From the NCBI GenBank assembly GCA_002841335.1, contig PHEY01000004.1, positions 62,001-126,000 on the forward strand: DNA of 64,000 nucleotides, written 5' to 3'. Of the stretch, positions 41,549 through 51,740 are shown one piece after another. How positions within the stretch are numbered: the first letter of the stretch is position 1; each line of letters begins with the position of its first letter. Below the pieces are notes generated by a model. The model saw only the letters and a list, made by a program, of their open reading frames with translations, was not told where the DNA came from and did no database searches. The position numbers and the translations under genes are program-made. This stretch comes from Actinobacteria bacterium HGW-Actinobacteria-2. GTDB taxonomy: Bacteria > Actinomycetota > Actinomycetes > Propionibacteriales > Propionibacteriaceae.

Positions 41549-41949
41549 GTTACGAAGCCACCGATGACCGCACCCGGGTCGATCGCGACTGGGTCTGGCA
41601 GATCCTGTCCACCGAGGCCTACTGGGGTCGCTCCCGCACCCGCGAACAGGTGGAGGCCCAACTGGACGGCGCCTGGCGGGTGATCGCAGTCTTCGACGAC
41701 TCCGGGGCTCAGGTCGGCTACGCCCGGGCAGTCAGCGACGGTATCGGAGACGCCTATCTCGCCGACGTGATCGTCGATCCCGGGCATCGCGGCGCCGGCG
41801 TCGGCAAGCTGATCGTGCGCGCGATGGTCGAGGACGGGCCGGGTGCCGACTTCCGCTGGACGTTGTTCACCCGCGATGCCCACGGCCTGTACGAGCAGTT
41901 CGGCTTCGAGGTTCCCGGTCCCAGCGCGATGGTGCGTCCGCGCCGCTGA
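41545..41949 (+). CDS. GNAT acetyltransferase
   Basis: A 134-residue GNAT protein: VDRDWVWQILSTEAYWGRSR near the start, the acetyl-CoA binding block DVIVDPGHRGAGVGKLIVRA, and the C-terminal block DAHGLYEQFGFEVPGPSAMV. That block, HGLYEQFGF, is the form seen in many antibiotic- and amino-acid-modifying GNATs. GTG 41545 overlaps the glycosyltransferase stop, so the genes are coupled. Its acceptor is unknown; a sugar or cell-surface amine is possible from context only. Confidence 0.88.
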   Translation: MSYEATDDRTRVDRDWVWQILSTEAYWGRSRTREQVEAQLDGAWRVIAVFDDSGAQVGYARAVSDGIGDAYLADVIVDPGHRGAGVGKLIVRAMVEDGPGADFRWTLFTRDAHGLYEQFGFEVPGPSAMVRPRR

Positions 41950-41952
41950 GAC

Positions 41953-43218
41953 CTACGTTGCGGCGAGGAGCTCCAGCACGCGTTCGACCGTCCGCTCGGC
42001 GTTGCGGCCGTCGCGGTGGGTGATGAACCGGTCGAAGATGGCCCGCGTCCGTGCCCGGTCGGCGGCCAGCGCATCGGCCTCACTCCAGGAATCCATCCGT
42101 GTGATCACCTCGTCCCAGGTGCGCAACAGCCCGCCCTCACCGCAGATGTCGGTGTAGTCGATGTACAGCCCGCGGGTGGCCTCGTAGTGCTCAAGATCGG
42201 GCGCCAGGCACACGATCGGGTTGTCGGTGACGGCGTAGTCGAACAGGATCGAGGAGTAGTCGGTGATCAGCACGTCCACGCCCCACAGCAGCGGCATGAT
42301 CTGCGGCTGACGGCTGCCGTCGATGATCTGAATCCGGTTCGAGGAGTAGTGGTAGTCGCCCACGCTCTTGGGGTGCGGACGGATCACCAGCACCGAGTCG
42401 GTGCGATCGCAGAACTCCTCGATGCGCGCCCAATCGTCCGCGGTGGGAATGGTGGGGTCGACCTCGCCGTCGCGCCAGGTGGGCGCCTGCAGGATCAGTC
42501 GCCGCTCGGCCAGGTCAGGAATGGTCTGTTCCCACAACGCACGCGAGCGCGCGCGCAACTCGGCAGCGGTGCCGTCGAACAACTCGTCGCCGCGCGGCTC
42601 GCCGATGGCCAACACCTGCTGGTCGCTCAGCGCGAACGCGGTGCGCATGCTGACCGCGAACTCCTCGCAGGCCACCGGGAACACCGAGATCGACTTGGTG
42701 CCTGTGCGATACATCGTGCGCAGCAACCTGGCCAACCCGGGCACCCGTTCCAGCGGGCCGAGGTTGAGCACGCTGGGGGAGTCCAGGTTCAGCTTCTTCA
42801 GCGGCGAACCGTGCCACAGCTGGACGATGATCGCCCCGCGCTGGGCGTACCGGTTGACGTCGCCCAGGCCGTGGGTGACCGCGATCACTCCGGCCTGCAG
42901 CGCGAGCCGGTAACCCTGGGTGCTGTCGCGGTCGACCCAGGCCACACCGGCAGCGATGGCTTGGTCGCGCTGGCGCTGGGTGGTGACCTGCCACACGATC
43001 CGCGGCGGATCGGGCAAACGCTGCGCGGCTTGGTAGAACGCCCAGCCGCCGTCGCTGAGGCCGAAGTCGGAGCCGATCACCCACAGGTTCGGGTCGCGGT
43101 GCACGCTGAGGGAGTGGATCGCGCCCAGCGCATAGCGCGGCAGCGAGGCCAGTTTGGCGAGGTTGGCTGACGCGAACGAGTAGGCCGAGGAAGAGCGGGA
43201 CGTTCGCATGGAGGTCAT
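41953..43218 (-). CDS. CDP-glycerol:poly(glycerophosphate) glycerophosphotransferase family protein
   Basis: About 421 residues from ATG 43218 (433 from 43254). It belongs to the TagF/Glyphos_transf family that polymerises or caps wall teichoic acids: VQLWHGSPLKKLNLDSP holds the catalytic base region, RRLILQAPTWRDGEVDP the next block, and VLVIRPHPKS plus MPLLWGVDVLITDYSSILFD the donor-binding site with the family's conserved His and DYSS. It acts at the cytoplasmic face of the membrane. Upstream on the other strand is the glycosyltransferase. The start is uncertain by 12 residues. Confidence 0.9.
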   Translation of the reverse strand: MTSMRTSRSSSAYSFASANLAKLASLPRYALGAIHSLSVHRDPNLWVIGSDFGLSDGGWAFYQAAQRLPDPPRIVWQVTTQRQRDQAIAAGVAWVDRDSTQGYRLALQAGVIAVTHGLGDVNRYAQRGAIIVQLWHGSPLKKLNLDSPSVLNLGPLERVPGLARLLRTMYRTGTKSISVFPVACEEFAVSMRTAFALSDQQVLAIGEPRGDELFDGTAAELRARSRALWEQTIPDLAERRLILQAPTWRDGEVDPTIPTADDWARIEEFCDRTDSVLVIRPHPKSVGDYHYSSNRIQIIDGSRQPQIMPLLWGVDVLITDYSSILFDYAVTDNPIVCLAPDLEHYEATRGLYIDYTDICGEGGLLRTWDEVITRMDSWSEADALAADRARTRAIFDRFITHRDGRNAERTVERVLELLAAT

Positions 43219-43328
43219 CGTATCCAGGCTTGCCCGGGTTGCCATGTCCGCCACCGGTAGGATTCGTCACCTACCCGGACGACGAGGCGCTCGCCGTCCA
43301 CCCTGATTCGATCGAGGTGACCTCACCG

Positions 43329-44642
43329 ATGGACCCGCATGTACGCGATGTGCTGTTGATCGCGTTATTCATCGTGGTCGGTGGCGTCTTCGCTGCCGCG
43401 GAAATGGCACTGGTGTCGCTGCGGGACTCCCAGGTCAGGCAGTTGTCCACCCGTGGACGCCGCGGACGGACGGTCGCCGAGCTGAGCGCCTCACCCAACC
43501 GCTTCCTGTCCGCGGTGCAGATCGGGGTCACCCTGGCCGGCTTCCTGTCGGCCGCCTACGGCGGTGCCACGTTGGCCGACACCGCCACCGAGATCCTGAT
43601 CGGCTGGGGCATGTCGAAGGACTGGGCTCCGGGCGTGGCCCTGTTCGCGGTCACCTTGGTGATCTCATACTTCTCGATCGTGATCGGCGAACTGGCCGCG
43701 AAGCGCCTGGCGATGCAGCGGTCCGAGGCTTTCGCGCTGGCGCTGGCACCGATGGTGAACGCCATCGCGAAGCTGGCCACCCCGGTGATCTGGTTCCTGG
43801 GTAAGTCCACCAATGTGGTCGTCCGGCTGTTGGGCGGTGACCCGAACGCCTCCCGCGAGGAGGTCAGCGACGCTGAGCTGCGCGCCATGGTGGGCTCCTC
43901 GGCCACACTGGGTGATGAAGAGCGTCAGATCGTCGATGAGGTGTTCGGGGCGGGCGAGGTGAGCCTGCGCGAGACCATGATTCCGCGCACCGAAGTCGAC
44001 TTCCTCGACGGTGACCTGCCCGCGGCCGAGGCGTTCCGCCAGGTGCGCGACGGCAGCCACAGTCGTTACCCGGTGATCGGGCAGGACGCCGATGACGTGC
44101 TCGGCTTCGTCCACATTCGTGATCTGGCGGCCCTCGACGAGGACGGACGCTCGCAGCCGGTGAGCCGACTGGTCCGTCCGGTGCTGTCGCTGCCGCAGTC
44201 GATGCGGATCCTGCGGGCGCTCACCGAAATGCGCCAGGGGCATCACCACTTGGCGATCGTCTCCGATGAGTACAACGGCACCGCCGGCATCGTCACCATC
44301 GAGGACCTGGTCGAAGAACTGATCGGTGACATCACCGACGAGTTCGACGACGAGACCCAAGTGGGCGATCAGGCCGATATCGACGGTCTGGTCACTTTGG
44401 AGGACTTCACCTCCGACTACGGCTTCCTGCTGCCGGACGGCCCTTACGACACCGTGGCCGGTTTCGTGATGGCGCGTTTGGGCTCGCTGCCGCGGGTCGG
44501 TGACAGCTGCACGGTCACTCTCAATCCGGTTCACGAGCACCTTCCGCCGGAGCGGTTCGAGCTCACCGTGACCGAACTCGACGGCCGCCGGGCTTCTCGT
44601 TTGCGGCTGACCAGAGTCGGCGTCGAGCGGTTCGACCAGTAA
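43329..44642 (+). CDS. CNNM/CorC-HlyC family membrane protein (hemolysin-like)
   Basis: A 437-residue protein: four membrane segments of a DUF21/CNNM domain (LLIALFIVVGGVFAAAEMAL at the N-terminus), a CBS pair (MIPRTEVDFLDGDLPAAEAF to GIVTIEDLVEELIGDITDEF) and a C-terminal CorC_HlyC transporter-associated domain (GFLLPDGPYDTVAGFVMARL). Bacterial CNNM/CorC proteins are Mg2+ exporters regulated by ATP-Mg binding to the CBS pair. The open frame extends upstream to 43230, but ATG 43329 has GAGGTGA 7 nt before it. It diverges from the glycerophosphotransferase gene and is followed after 29 nt by an APH-fold gene. Confidence 0.9.
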   Translation: MDPHVRDVLLIALFIVVGGVFAAAEMALVSLRDSQVRQLSTRGRRGRTVAELSASPNRFLSAVQIGVTLAGFLSAAYGGATLADTATEILIGWGMSKDWAPGVALFAVTLVISYFSIVIGELAAKRLAMQRSEAFALALAPMVNAIAKLATPVIWFLGKSTNVVVRLLGGDPNASREEVSDAELRAMVGSSATLGDEERQIVDEVFGAGEVSLRETMIPRTEVDFLDGDLPAAEAFRQVRDGSHSRYPVIGQDADDVLGFVHIRDLAALDEDGRSQPVSRLVRPVLSLPQSMRILRALTEMRQGHHHLAIVSDEYNGTAGIVTIEDLVEELIGDITDEFDDETQVGDQADIDGLVTLEDFTSDYGFLLPDGPYDTVAGFVMARLGSLPRVGDSCTVTLNPVHEHLPPERFELTVTELDGRRASRLRLTRVGVERFDQ

Positions 44643-44671
44643 TCTGTCGCGAGACCTGGACAGGAGAACCC

Positions 44672-45886
44672 GTGCACCAATCCGACGCCGACGGCTCGGC
44701 GCTGCTCACCAGCAAGGAGGTCGGCGCTTTGCTGACCGCCGCTGTGCAGCATGCCGGCGGCGAGTTGGTCACCTGGACTCTCGACCACATCGACGCCAAC
44801 CCGGCGCAATCGACCACGGCCACCTATTCGGCCTTGATCGACTGGCCGTACGGGCGGCGCGAGGAGCTGTTGGGCGTGAGCGCGCGGGCGTCCGGTCCGG
44901 TCGACACCGATGCTGCCGCGGAGATCTTCGCCGACGGTCAGCGTGAGGTGGCGGTCTGGATCTACCCCAACGACCCCGATCTGCCCGGCCTGGCCCGAGC
45001 TGCATATGCCGAGTCGATGGCCGAGGTGTGCAATGCGCATCGGGTGTTCCGGGTGCCGGTGACGCCGCGCCAACTGAGCCTGGAGATGATCGGCTACCGG
45101 CCGCGGCGCCGCGCGGTGCTGCGCGTTCAGGCCGGCTCCGAGGTCGCCTACGTGAAGGTGCTGCGCGGACGGCTGTTCGACGATGTGGTCACCCGCCACC
45201 TGGTGTTGGCCAACGCCGGCGTGCCGGTGGCACCGATCCTGGCCACCACCGACGACCACCTGCTGGTGCTGGCCGAGCTGCCCGGACGTCCGCTGGCCAA
45301 GGCGGTCTTCGATCCCGTCGATCCCTGCAGTGCCGAGGCGCTGATCAACTTGCTGGACTCGATGCCCATGCGGGTCACCGAGTTGCCCCGCCGTCCACCC
45401 TGGTCGGACGCGTTGGGTCACTACGCGCGAATGGTGTCCCAGGCCGTCCCGGCGTTGGAGCCACGCCTGGAATGGCTGATCGAACAGATCGACGGCGGGC
45501 TGTACGCGATTCCGCCGGGCAATGAGCCGACCCACGGCGACTTCCACGAGGGTCAGGTGCACGTCGATCGTGGTCGGATCGTCGGCCTGCTCGACACCGA
45601 CACTCTCGGCCCGGGACGTCGCGCCGACGACCTGGCCTGTCTCATCGCCCACCTGTCGACGATCCAGCGGATGAACGCCGCGCAGGAAGCGCGGGTGCAC
45701 ACCTTGATCCGCAAGTGGGTGCCGGTTTTCGACAGTCGGGTCGATCCCACCGAACTGCGGCTGCGGGCCGCGGCGGTGATCATTTCGCTGGCCACCGGAC
45801 CGTTCCGCAGCCAGGAGCCGGACTGGGAGCGGGAGACCGCGATGATGGTCGGATCGGCCGAAGCACTTGTCCGACAGGTGATCTGA
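44672..45886 (+). CDS. Phosphotransferase family protein, aminoglycoside phosphotransferase fold
   Basis: A 404-residue APH/choline-kinase-like protein. The conserved kinase motifs are in the C-terminal half: LPGRPLAKAVF, the Brenner motif THGDFHEGQ with catalytic Asp, and the metal site LLDTDTLGPGRRADDLACLI. The N-terminal ~100 residues are a separate alpha/beta part. The substrate is unknown; similar actinobacterial proteins phosphorylate sugars or maltose-like compounds. GTG 44672 follows CAGGAGAA, 29 nt after the CNNM stop, so the two probably share a transcript. 70 bp separate it from mutA. Confidence 0.85.
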   Translation: MHQSDADGSALLTSKEVGALLTAAVQHAGGELVTWTLDHIDANPAQSTTATYSALIDWPYGRREELLGVSARASGPVDTDAAAEIFADGQREVAVWIYPNDPDLPGLARAAYAESMAEVCNAHRVFRVPVTPRQLSLEMIGYRPRRRAVLRVQAGSEVAYVKVLRGRLFDDVVTRHLVLANAGVPVAPILATTDDHLLVLAELPGRPLAKAVFDPVDPCSAEALINLLDSMPMRVTELPRRPPWSDALGHYARMVSQAVPALEPRLEWLIEQIDGGLYAIPPGNEPTHGDFHEGQVHVDRGRIVGLLDTDTLGPGRRADDLACLIAHLSTIQRMNAAQEARVHTLIRKWVPVFDSRVDPTELRLRAAAVIISLATGPFRSQEPDWERETAMMVGSAEALVRQVI

Positions 45887-45919
45887 ACGATCTCGATTCG
45901 TCCCGTTTGAACGAACCTG

Positions 45920-45939
45920 GGTAGGCAGCGCTGCCTACC
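45920..45939. promoter_or_regulatory. Perfect 20-bp palindrome in the mutA promoter, probable operator
   Basis: GGTAGGCAGCGCTGCCTACC is a perfect palindrome with 10-bp arms and no loop. It lies just upstream of the mutA -10 box and covers the expected -35 region, where a dimeric repressor would exclude polymerase, or an activator could act. The regulator is not in the window. Confidence 0.6.
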
Positions 45940-45943
45940 GGGC

Positions 45944-45949
45944 TAGGGT
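45944..45949 (+). promoter_or_regulatory. -10 box of a leaderless mutAB promoter
   Basis: TAGGGT (45944-45949) is 7 nt before the mutA ATG at 45957. This spacing decides the start: the in-frame GTG at 45948 lies inside the box and is rejected. Confidence 0.55.
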
Positions 45950-45956
45950 GAGTTTC

Positions 45957-47797
45957 ATGACCGAGACGCCGTTGCTCCTTGCCGGCGACTTTGACGCTGG
46001 TACTGCCGCGAATTGGGATGCTGAAGTCCTGAAGGTTTTCAATCGGCGACGCCCGGCTGGCAAGGAACTCACCATTGACCAAGCTATGGCTCGACTCCAC
46101 ACCACCACGGTGGATGGACTGGAGATCGAACCGCTCTACACCGGGCCGGCAGCGCCGCTGGGCCATCCGGGAGTGATGCCGTTCACTCGCGGGACGACGG
46201 TGAAGACCGGGGACGCCACCGCCTGGGACCTCCGGCAGTTGCACGAGGATCCCGACGTGGCGTTCACCCACGCGGAGGTGTTGGCCGATCTCGAACGCGG
46301 TGGCACGTCGGTGTGGCTGCGCCTGGGCGCCGACGCGATCGCGCCCGGTGACCTGGCCGCGGTGCTGTCTGGGGTTGACCCGACCATCGCCGGAGTGAGC
46401 GTCAGTAGCCATGACGACCCGCGGGCTGCGGCTGCTGCATTGGTGGCCTTCTTCAAGCAGTTCGATCCGGCCCTGGTGCGCGGCAATCTCGGGTTCGACC
46501 CGCTGGCGTTGTCCGCCCGAACCGGTGAGGCGCCCGACCTGTCGTGCTGCCCCGAATGGGTGGGCGCGGTGCTCAACGAACTGCCACGAGTGCGGGCGCT
46601 GACCGTCGATGTCACCGGCTACGACGAGGCCGGCGCCAGCGATGTCGACCAGCTGGCGTTCGCGCTGGCCACCGGGGTGGCGTACCTGCGCAACCTGGAG
46701 GCCGCCGGGATCTCAACGGTCGACGCGTTCAGCCAGATCGTCTTCCGAGTCAGCGTGAACGCCGACCAGTTCACCTCCATCGCCCGGCTGCGGGCGCTGC
46801 GTCGGGCCTGGTCACGGATCGGCGAGGCGTCCGGGGTGCCGGCAGCCGAGCGTGGCGCGGTGCAACATGCCGTCACCAGCTGGCGGATGATCACCCGCGA
46901 CGACCCGTGGGTGAACCTGCTGCGCACCACGATCGCGACCTTCGCGGCCGCCGTCGGTGGCGCGGAGATCATCACCACGCTGCCGTTCGACACCGCCTTG
47001 GGCCTGCCGGACGACTTCAGCCGCCGGATGGCCCGCAACATTCAGCTGGTCGCCGCTGAGGAGTCCAACATCGGCCGGGTCAACGATCCCGCCGGTGGCT
47101 CCTGGTACGTCGAAAGCCTCACCGAGCAGCTGGCTGCCAAGGCGTGGACGGTCTTCACCGAGATCGAAGCGGCCGGCGGAATGGTCGAAGCCCTGACCGG
47201 CGGCCTGATCGCCGACCGGATCGCGGCCACCAACGCGGCCCGGGCCAAGCTGTTGGCCACCCGCAAGCTGCCGCTGACCGGCGTGAGCATGTTCCCCAAG
47301 CCGGACGAAGAGCGTCGCGTGACCCGTCCCCGTCCGGCCGCCCCTGCGCGCGCCGGCTTGGTGCCGGTTCGCGACTCGGCTGCCTTCGAGGCTTTGCGTG
47401 ATCGCGCCGCCGCAGCGTCCACGCCGCCGCAGGTGTTCTTGGCCTGCCTGGGTGAGCGCCGCGACTTCGGCGGACGCGAGATGTTCACCAAGGCACTGCT
47501 CGGGGTGGCCGGAATCGCCACCCCCGGTAGCGAAGGTGGCACCGCCGCTGAGATCGCAGCACAAGCCGCAGGCGCGAAGTTCGCGATCCTGTGCTCGGCT
47601 GCTGCGGTCTACGCCGAACAGGCGATCGAGGTCGCGACAGCCCTGAAGGAGGCGGGCGTCAAGACCGTCTTCATCGCCGGTCGCAAGGCCGAGACCGGTG
47701 CGGAGAACGTGGACGCTGTGATCGACGGCGAAGTGTTCGACGGCATGGATGTGGTTGCGTTCCTCAACGCCACCTTGGATCAGATCGGAGGCGCGGA

Positions 47798-47801
<4 letters not shown>
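45957..47801 (+). CDS. mutA: Methylmalonyl-CoA mutase small (beta) subunit
   Basis: A 614-residue subunit of the coenzyme-B12 mutase. It has the mutase TIM barrel but the degenerate cobalamin domain of the non-catalytic subunit: in the C-terminal half the usual DGHDRG histidine motif is not present (the region reads [20 protein letters not shown]), as in P. shermanii MutA. N-terminal features include [20 protein letters not shown] and [20 protein letters not shown]. With MutB it forms the alpha-beta heterodimer that interconverts succinyl-CoA and methylmalonyl-CoA in propionate metabolism. It overlaps mutB by 4 nt. Confidence 0.94.
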
Positions 47802-49978
<2,177 letters not shown>

Positions 49979-49982
49979 TCGT

Positions 49983-51101
49983 ATGGGTGAGGAGAAGCCG
50001 CCGATCTGGCTGGATTCCGACTACAACGTCGGTCCGCAGTACGGTCAGGCTTCTCCGCCCAAACGCAATCCCGTTCCCCGTCGGGAACTGGACGTGGCAG
50101 CGCTGGCCGAGCAGGTTCGTTCCGGCTCGCGCGGGGGAATCGCGCAAGCGATCACCCTGGTCGAATCGAGCAAGCCTGAGCACCATGCCAAGGCCGTGGA
50201 GTTGCTGCGCATCTTGCGTCCCGACACGGGCAAGGCCGTGCGGGTCGGCGTCTCCGGCACTCCCGGCGCCGGCAAGTCGACGTTCATCGACGCCCTCGGC
50301 CGCCGCCTGATCGACGACGGCCATCGCATTGCCGTTCTTGCGGTTGACCCCACCTCCGCCAAGACCGGCGGCTCAATCCTCGGCGACCGAACCCGCATGG
50401 GGGAGTTGGCGCAGTCCGATCACGCCTTCATCCGCCCCTCACCCGCAGGCTCGCACCTGGGCGGCGTAGCCCGCGCCACCCGCGAGTCAATGCTGGTGCT
50501 GGAAGCGGCGGGCTACGACGTAATCCTGGTCGAGACCGTCGGCGTCGGACAGTCTGAGGTAGCGGTGGCCGGAATGGTCGACACCTTCCTGCTGATCACC
50601 TTGGCCCGAGCCGGGGACCAGCTCCAAGGCATCAAACGCGGCATCCTCGAGATGGCAGACGTCATCACGGTGAACAAGGCCGACGGCGACCACGAACGCG
50701 AAGCCCGCGTCGCTGCCCGCGAGCTCACGATTGCCATCAAGCTGATCACCTCCGACCCGCATGCGATCCCCCCGCCAGTGCTCACGTCGTCAGCATTGAC
50801 CGGCGCCGGCCTGGACGAGATCTGGCTGGAGATCCTCCGCCACCGCTCCCGCCTGGAGGAGTCCGGCGAACTGGACGCCCGCCGCGCCCGCCAACAACGC
50901 GACTGGCTTTGGGCCCTAGTCCAGGGCGACCTAGAAGACGCCCTAAGAAACTCACCCGCGGTCAAGGCAATCCGAAAGCAGTTGGAAGCCGCCGTAGAAT
51001 CCGGCGACCTCAGCGCATTGGAAGCCTCCCAACAAATCCTCGCCGCCTTCGCAGGTGACGCGACCACTCTGTTCGCGCAGGGGCCTCGCCGAGAAGTCTG
51101 A
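49983..51101 (+). CDS. meaB: Methylmalonyl-CoA mutase-associated GTPase (chaperone) MeaB
   Basis: A 372-residue G3E-family GTPase that gates adenosylcobalamin delivery to, and repair of, methylmalonyl-CoA mutase. Motifs: P-loop SGTPGAGKSTFIDALG at residue ~90, ILGDRTRMGELAQSDHAFIR, DVILVETVGVGQSEVAVAG (G3 region) and TVNKADGDHE (NKxD). The C-terminal helical arm ends AGDATTLFAQGPRREV. ATG 49983 lies 4 nt after the mutB stop. The 3' part uses codons such as CTA, AGA and TCA that are scarce in neighbouring genes, so the end of the gene looks different in composition, next to the lower-GC island. Confidence 0.95.
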   Translation: MGEEKPPIWLDSDYNVGPQYGQASPPKRNPVPRRELDVAALAEQVRSGSRGGIAQAITLVESSKPEHHAKAVELLRILRPDTGKAVRVGVSGTPGAGKSTFIDALGRRLIDDGHRIAVLAVDPTSAKTGGSILGDRTRMGELAQSDHAFIRPSPAGSHLGGVARATRESMLVLEAAGYDVILVETVGVGQSEVAVAGMVDTFLLITLARAGDQLQGIKRGILEMADVITVNKADGDHEREARVAARELTIAIKLITSDPHAIPPPVLTSSALTGAGLDEIWLEILRHRSRLEESGELDARRARQQRDWLWALVQGDLEDALRNSPAVKAIRKQLEAAVESGDLSALEASQQILAAFAGDATTLFAQGPRREV

Positions 51102-51227
51102 AGGCCTCACTGCGCTAGCCGACGCGGTCGTCGCTAGGTCGCTGCCAGCAGGTACACCCCGCTTAGGGGGGAACCCTCACTCGGCTCGGCAGCCGTCAGG
51201 GGAGAGAGAGTTCGCCGCAGCGATAGT

Positions 51228-51740
51228 TCAAGCCAAGCGAAAGGGCTCGGGGTCCAGGCATCCTTCGCGAATCCACTGCTCCCAGTCTTGATCTGTGCAG
51301 GGATTCGTCCATTGAAGTGCGCCGAGCAACGGGTATTCCCCAACCATGTCGCAAAGGTACCGGCGCTGTCGAGCATCCTGCGACACGACGGGAACGTGGT
51401 AGTAGATCGCGGCCTCAGTCAAATGCGCATCCTTCTCAACCGCCGACTGGATGCCTTCGTCGACAATGTTCGAAACGAGTCGCCGGAAGTCAGCTATGCG
51501 CCTATCGGATTCCGATCGAACACGTCTCCGTGTCACCATCGTGGCAAGCCACCCCACCATCGAGGGGCTGGCGTGGGTCCGCCACTCCTCGCGGAGAGCC
51601 GGGGTCATGAACACCCCTGACTGGCAGCTTCCGTCGATGAGTGTCATGGCGACGTGGTAGCAGCTCTTTGCCACACCGGTCCGGCCGGGTGCTGCGCTCT
51701 TCGCGACGTTGGCATCGACAATGACGTGGTTTCGCACCAT
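51228..51740 (-). CDS. PIN-domain-like putative nuclease, partner of the adjacent ATPase
   Basis: A 170-residue protein starting MVRNHVIVDANVAKSA. The acidic residues fit a PIN nuclease: Asp9 in VIVDANVA, Glu in LREEW near 55, Asp/Glu in EKDAHLTEAA near 110, and Asp in SQDARQRR near 125. ATG 51740 overlaps the upstream ATPase stop (TAATG) and GGAG lies 8 nt before it, so translation is coupled. The frame extends upstream to 51812, but that stretch is inside the ATPase gene. PIN domains cut RNA, or DNA in some cases; pairing with an ABC-type ATPase suggests a gated nuclease. GC content is visibly lower than in neighbouring core genes. The exact family is not recognised. Confidence 0.7.
   Translation of the reverse strand: MVRNHVIVDANVAKSAAPGRTGVAKSCYHVAMTLIDGSCQSGVFMTPALREEWRTHASPSMVGWLATMVTRRRVRSESDRRIADFRRLVSNIVDEGIQSAVEKDAHLTEAAIYYHVPVVSQDARQRRYLCDMVGEYPLLGALQWTNPCTDQDWEQWIREGCLDPEPFRLA

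Noticed and set aside
51102-51227. Integration site or tRNA at the left edge of the ATPase-PIN island
   Set aside because: No tRNA sequence, integrase gene or duplicated attachment core is visible, so I do not claim an att site.
51228-51740. VapC-type toxin of a toxin-antitoxin pair
   Set aside because: The partner is a 450-residue ATPase rather than a small antitoxin, and the protein is longer than typical VapC (about 130 residues).
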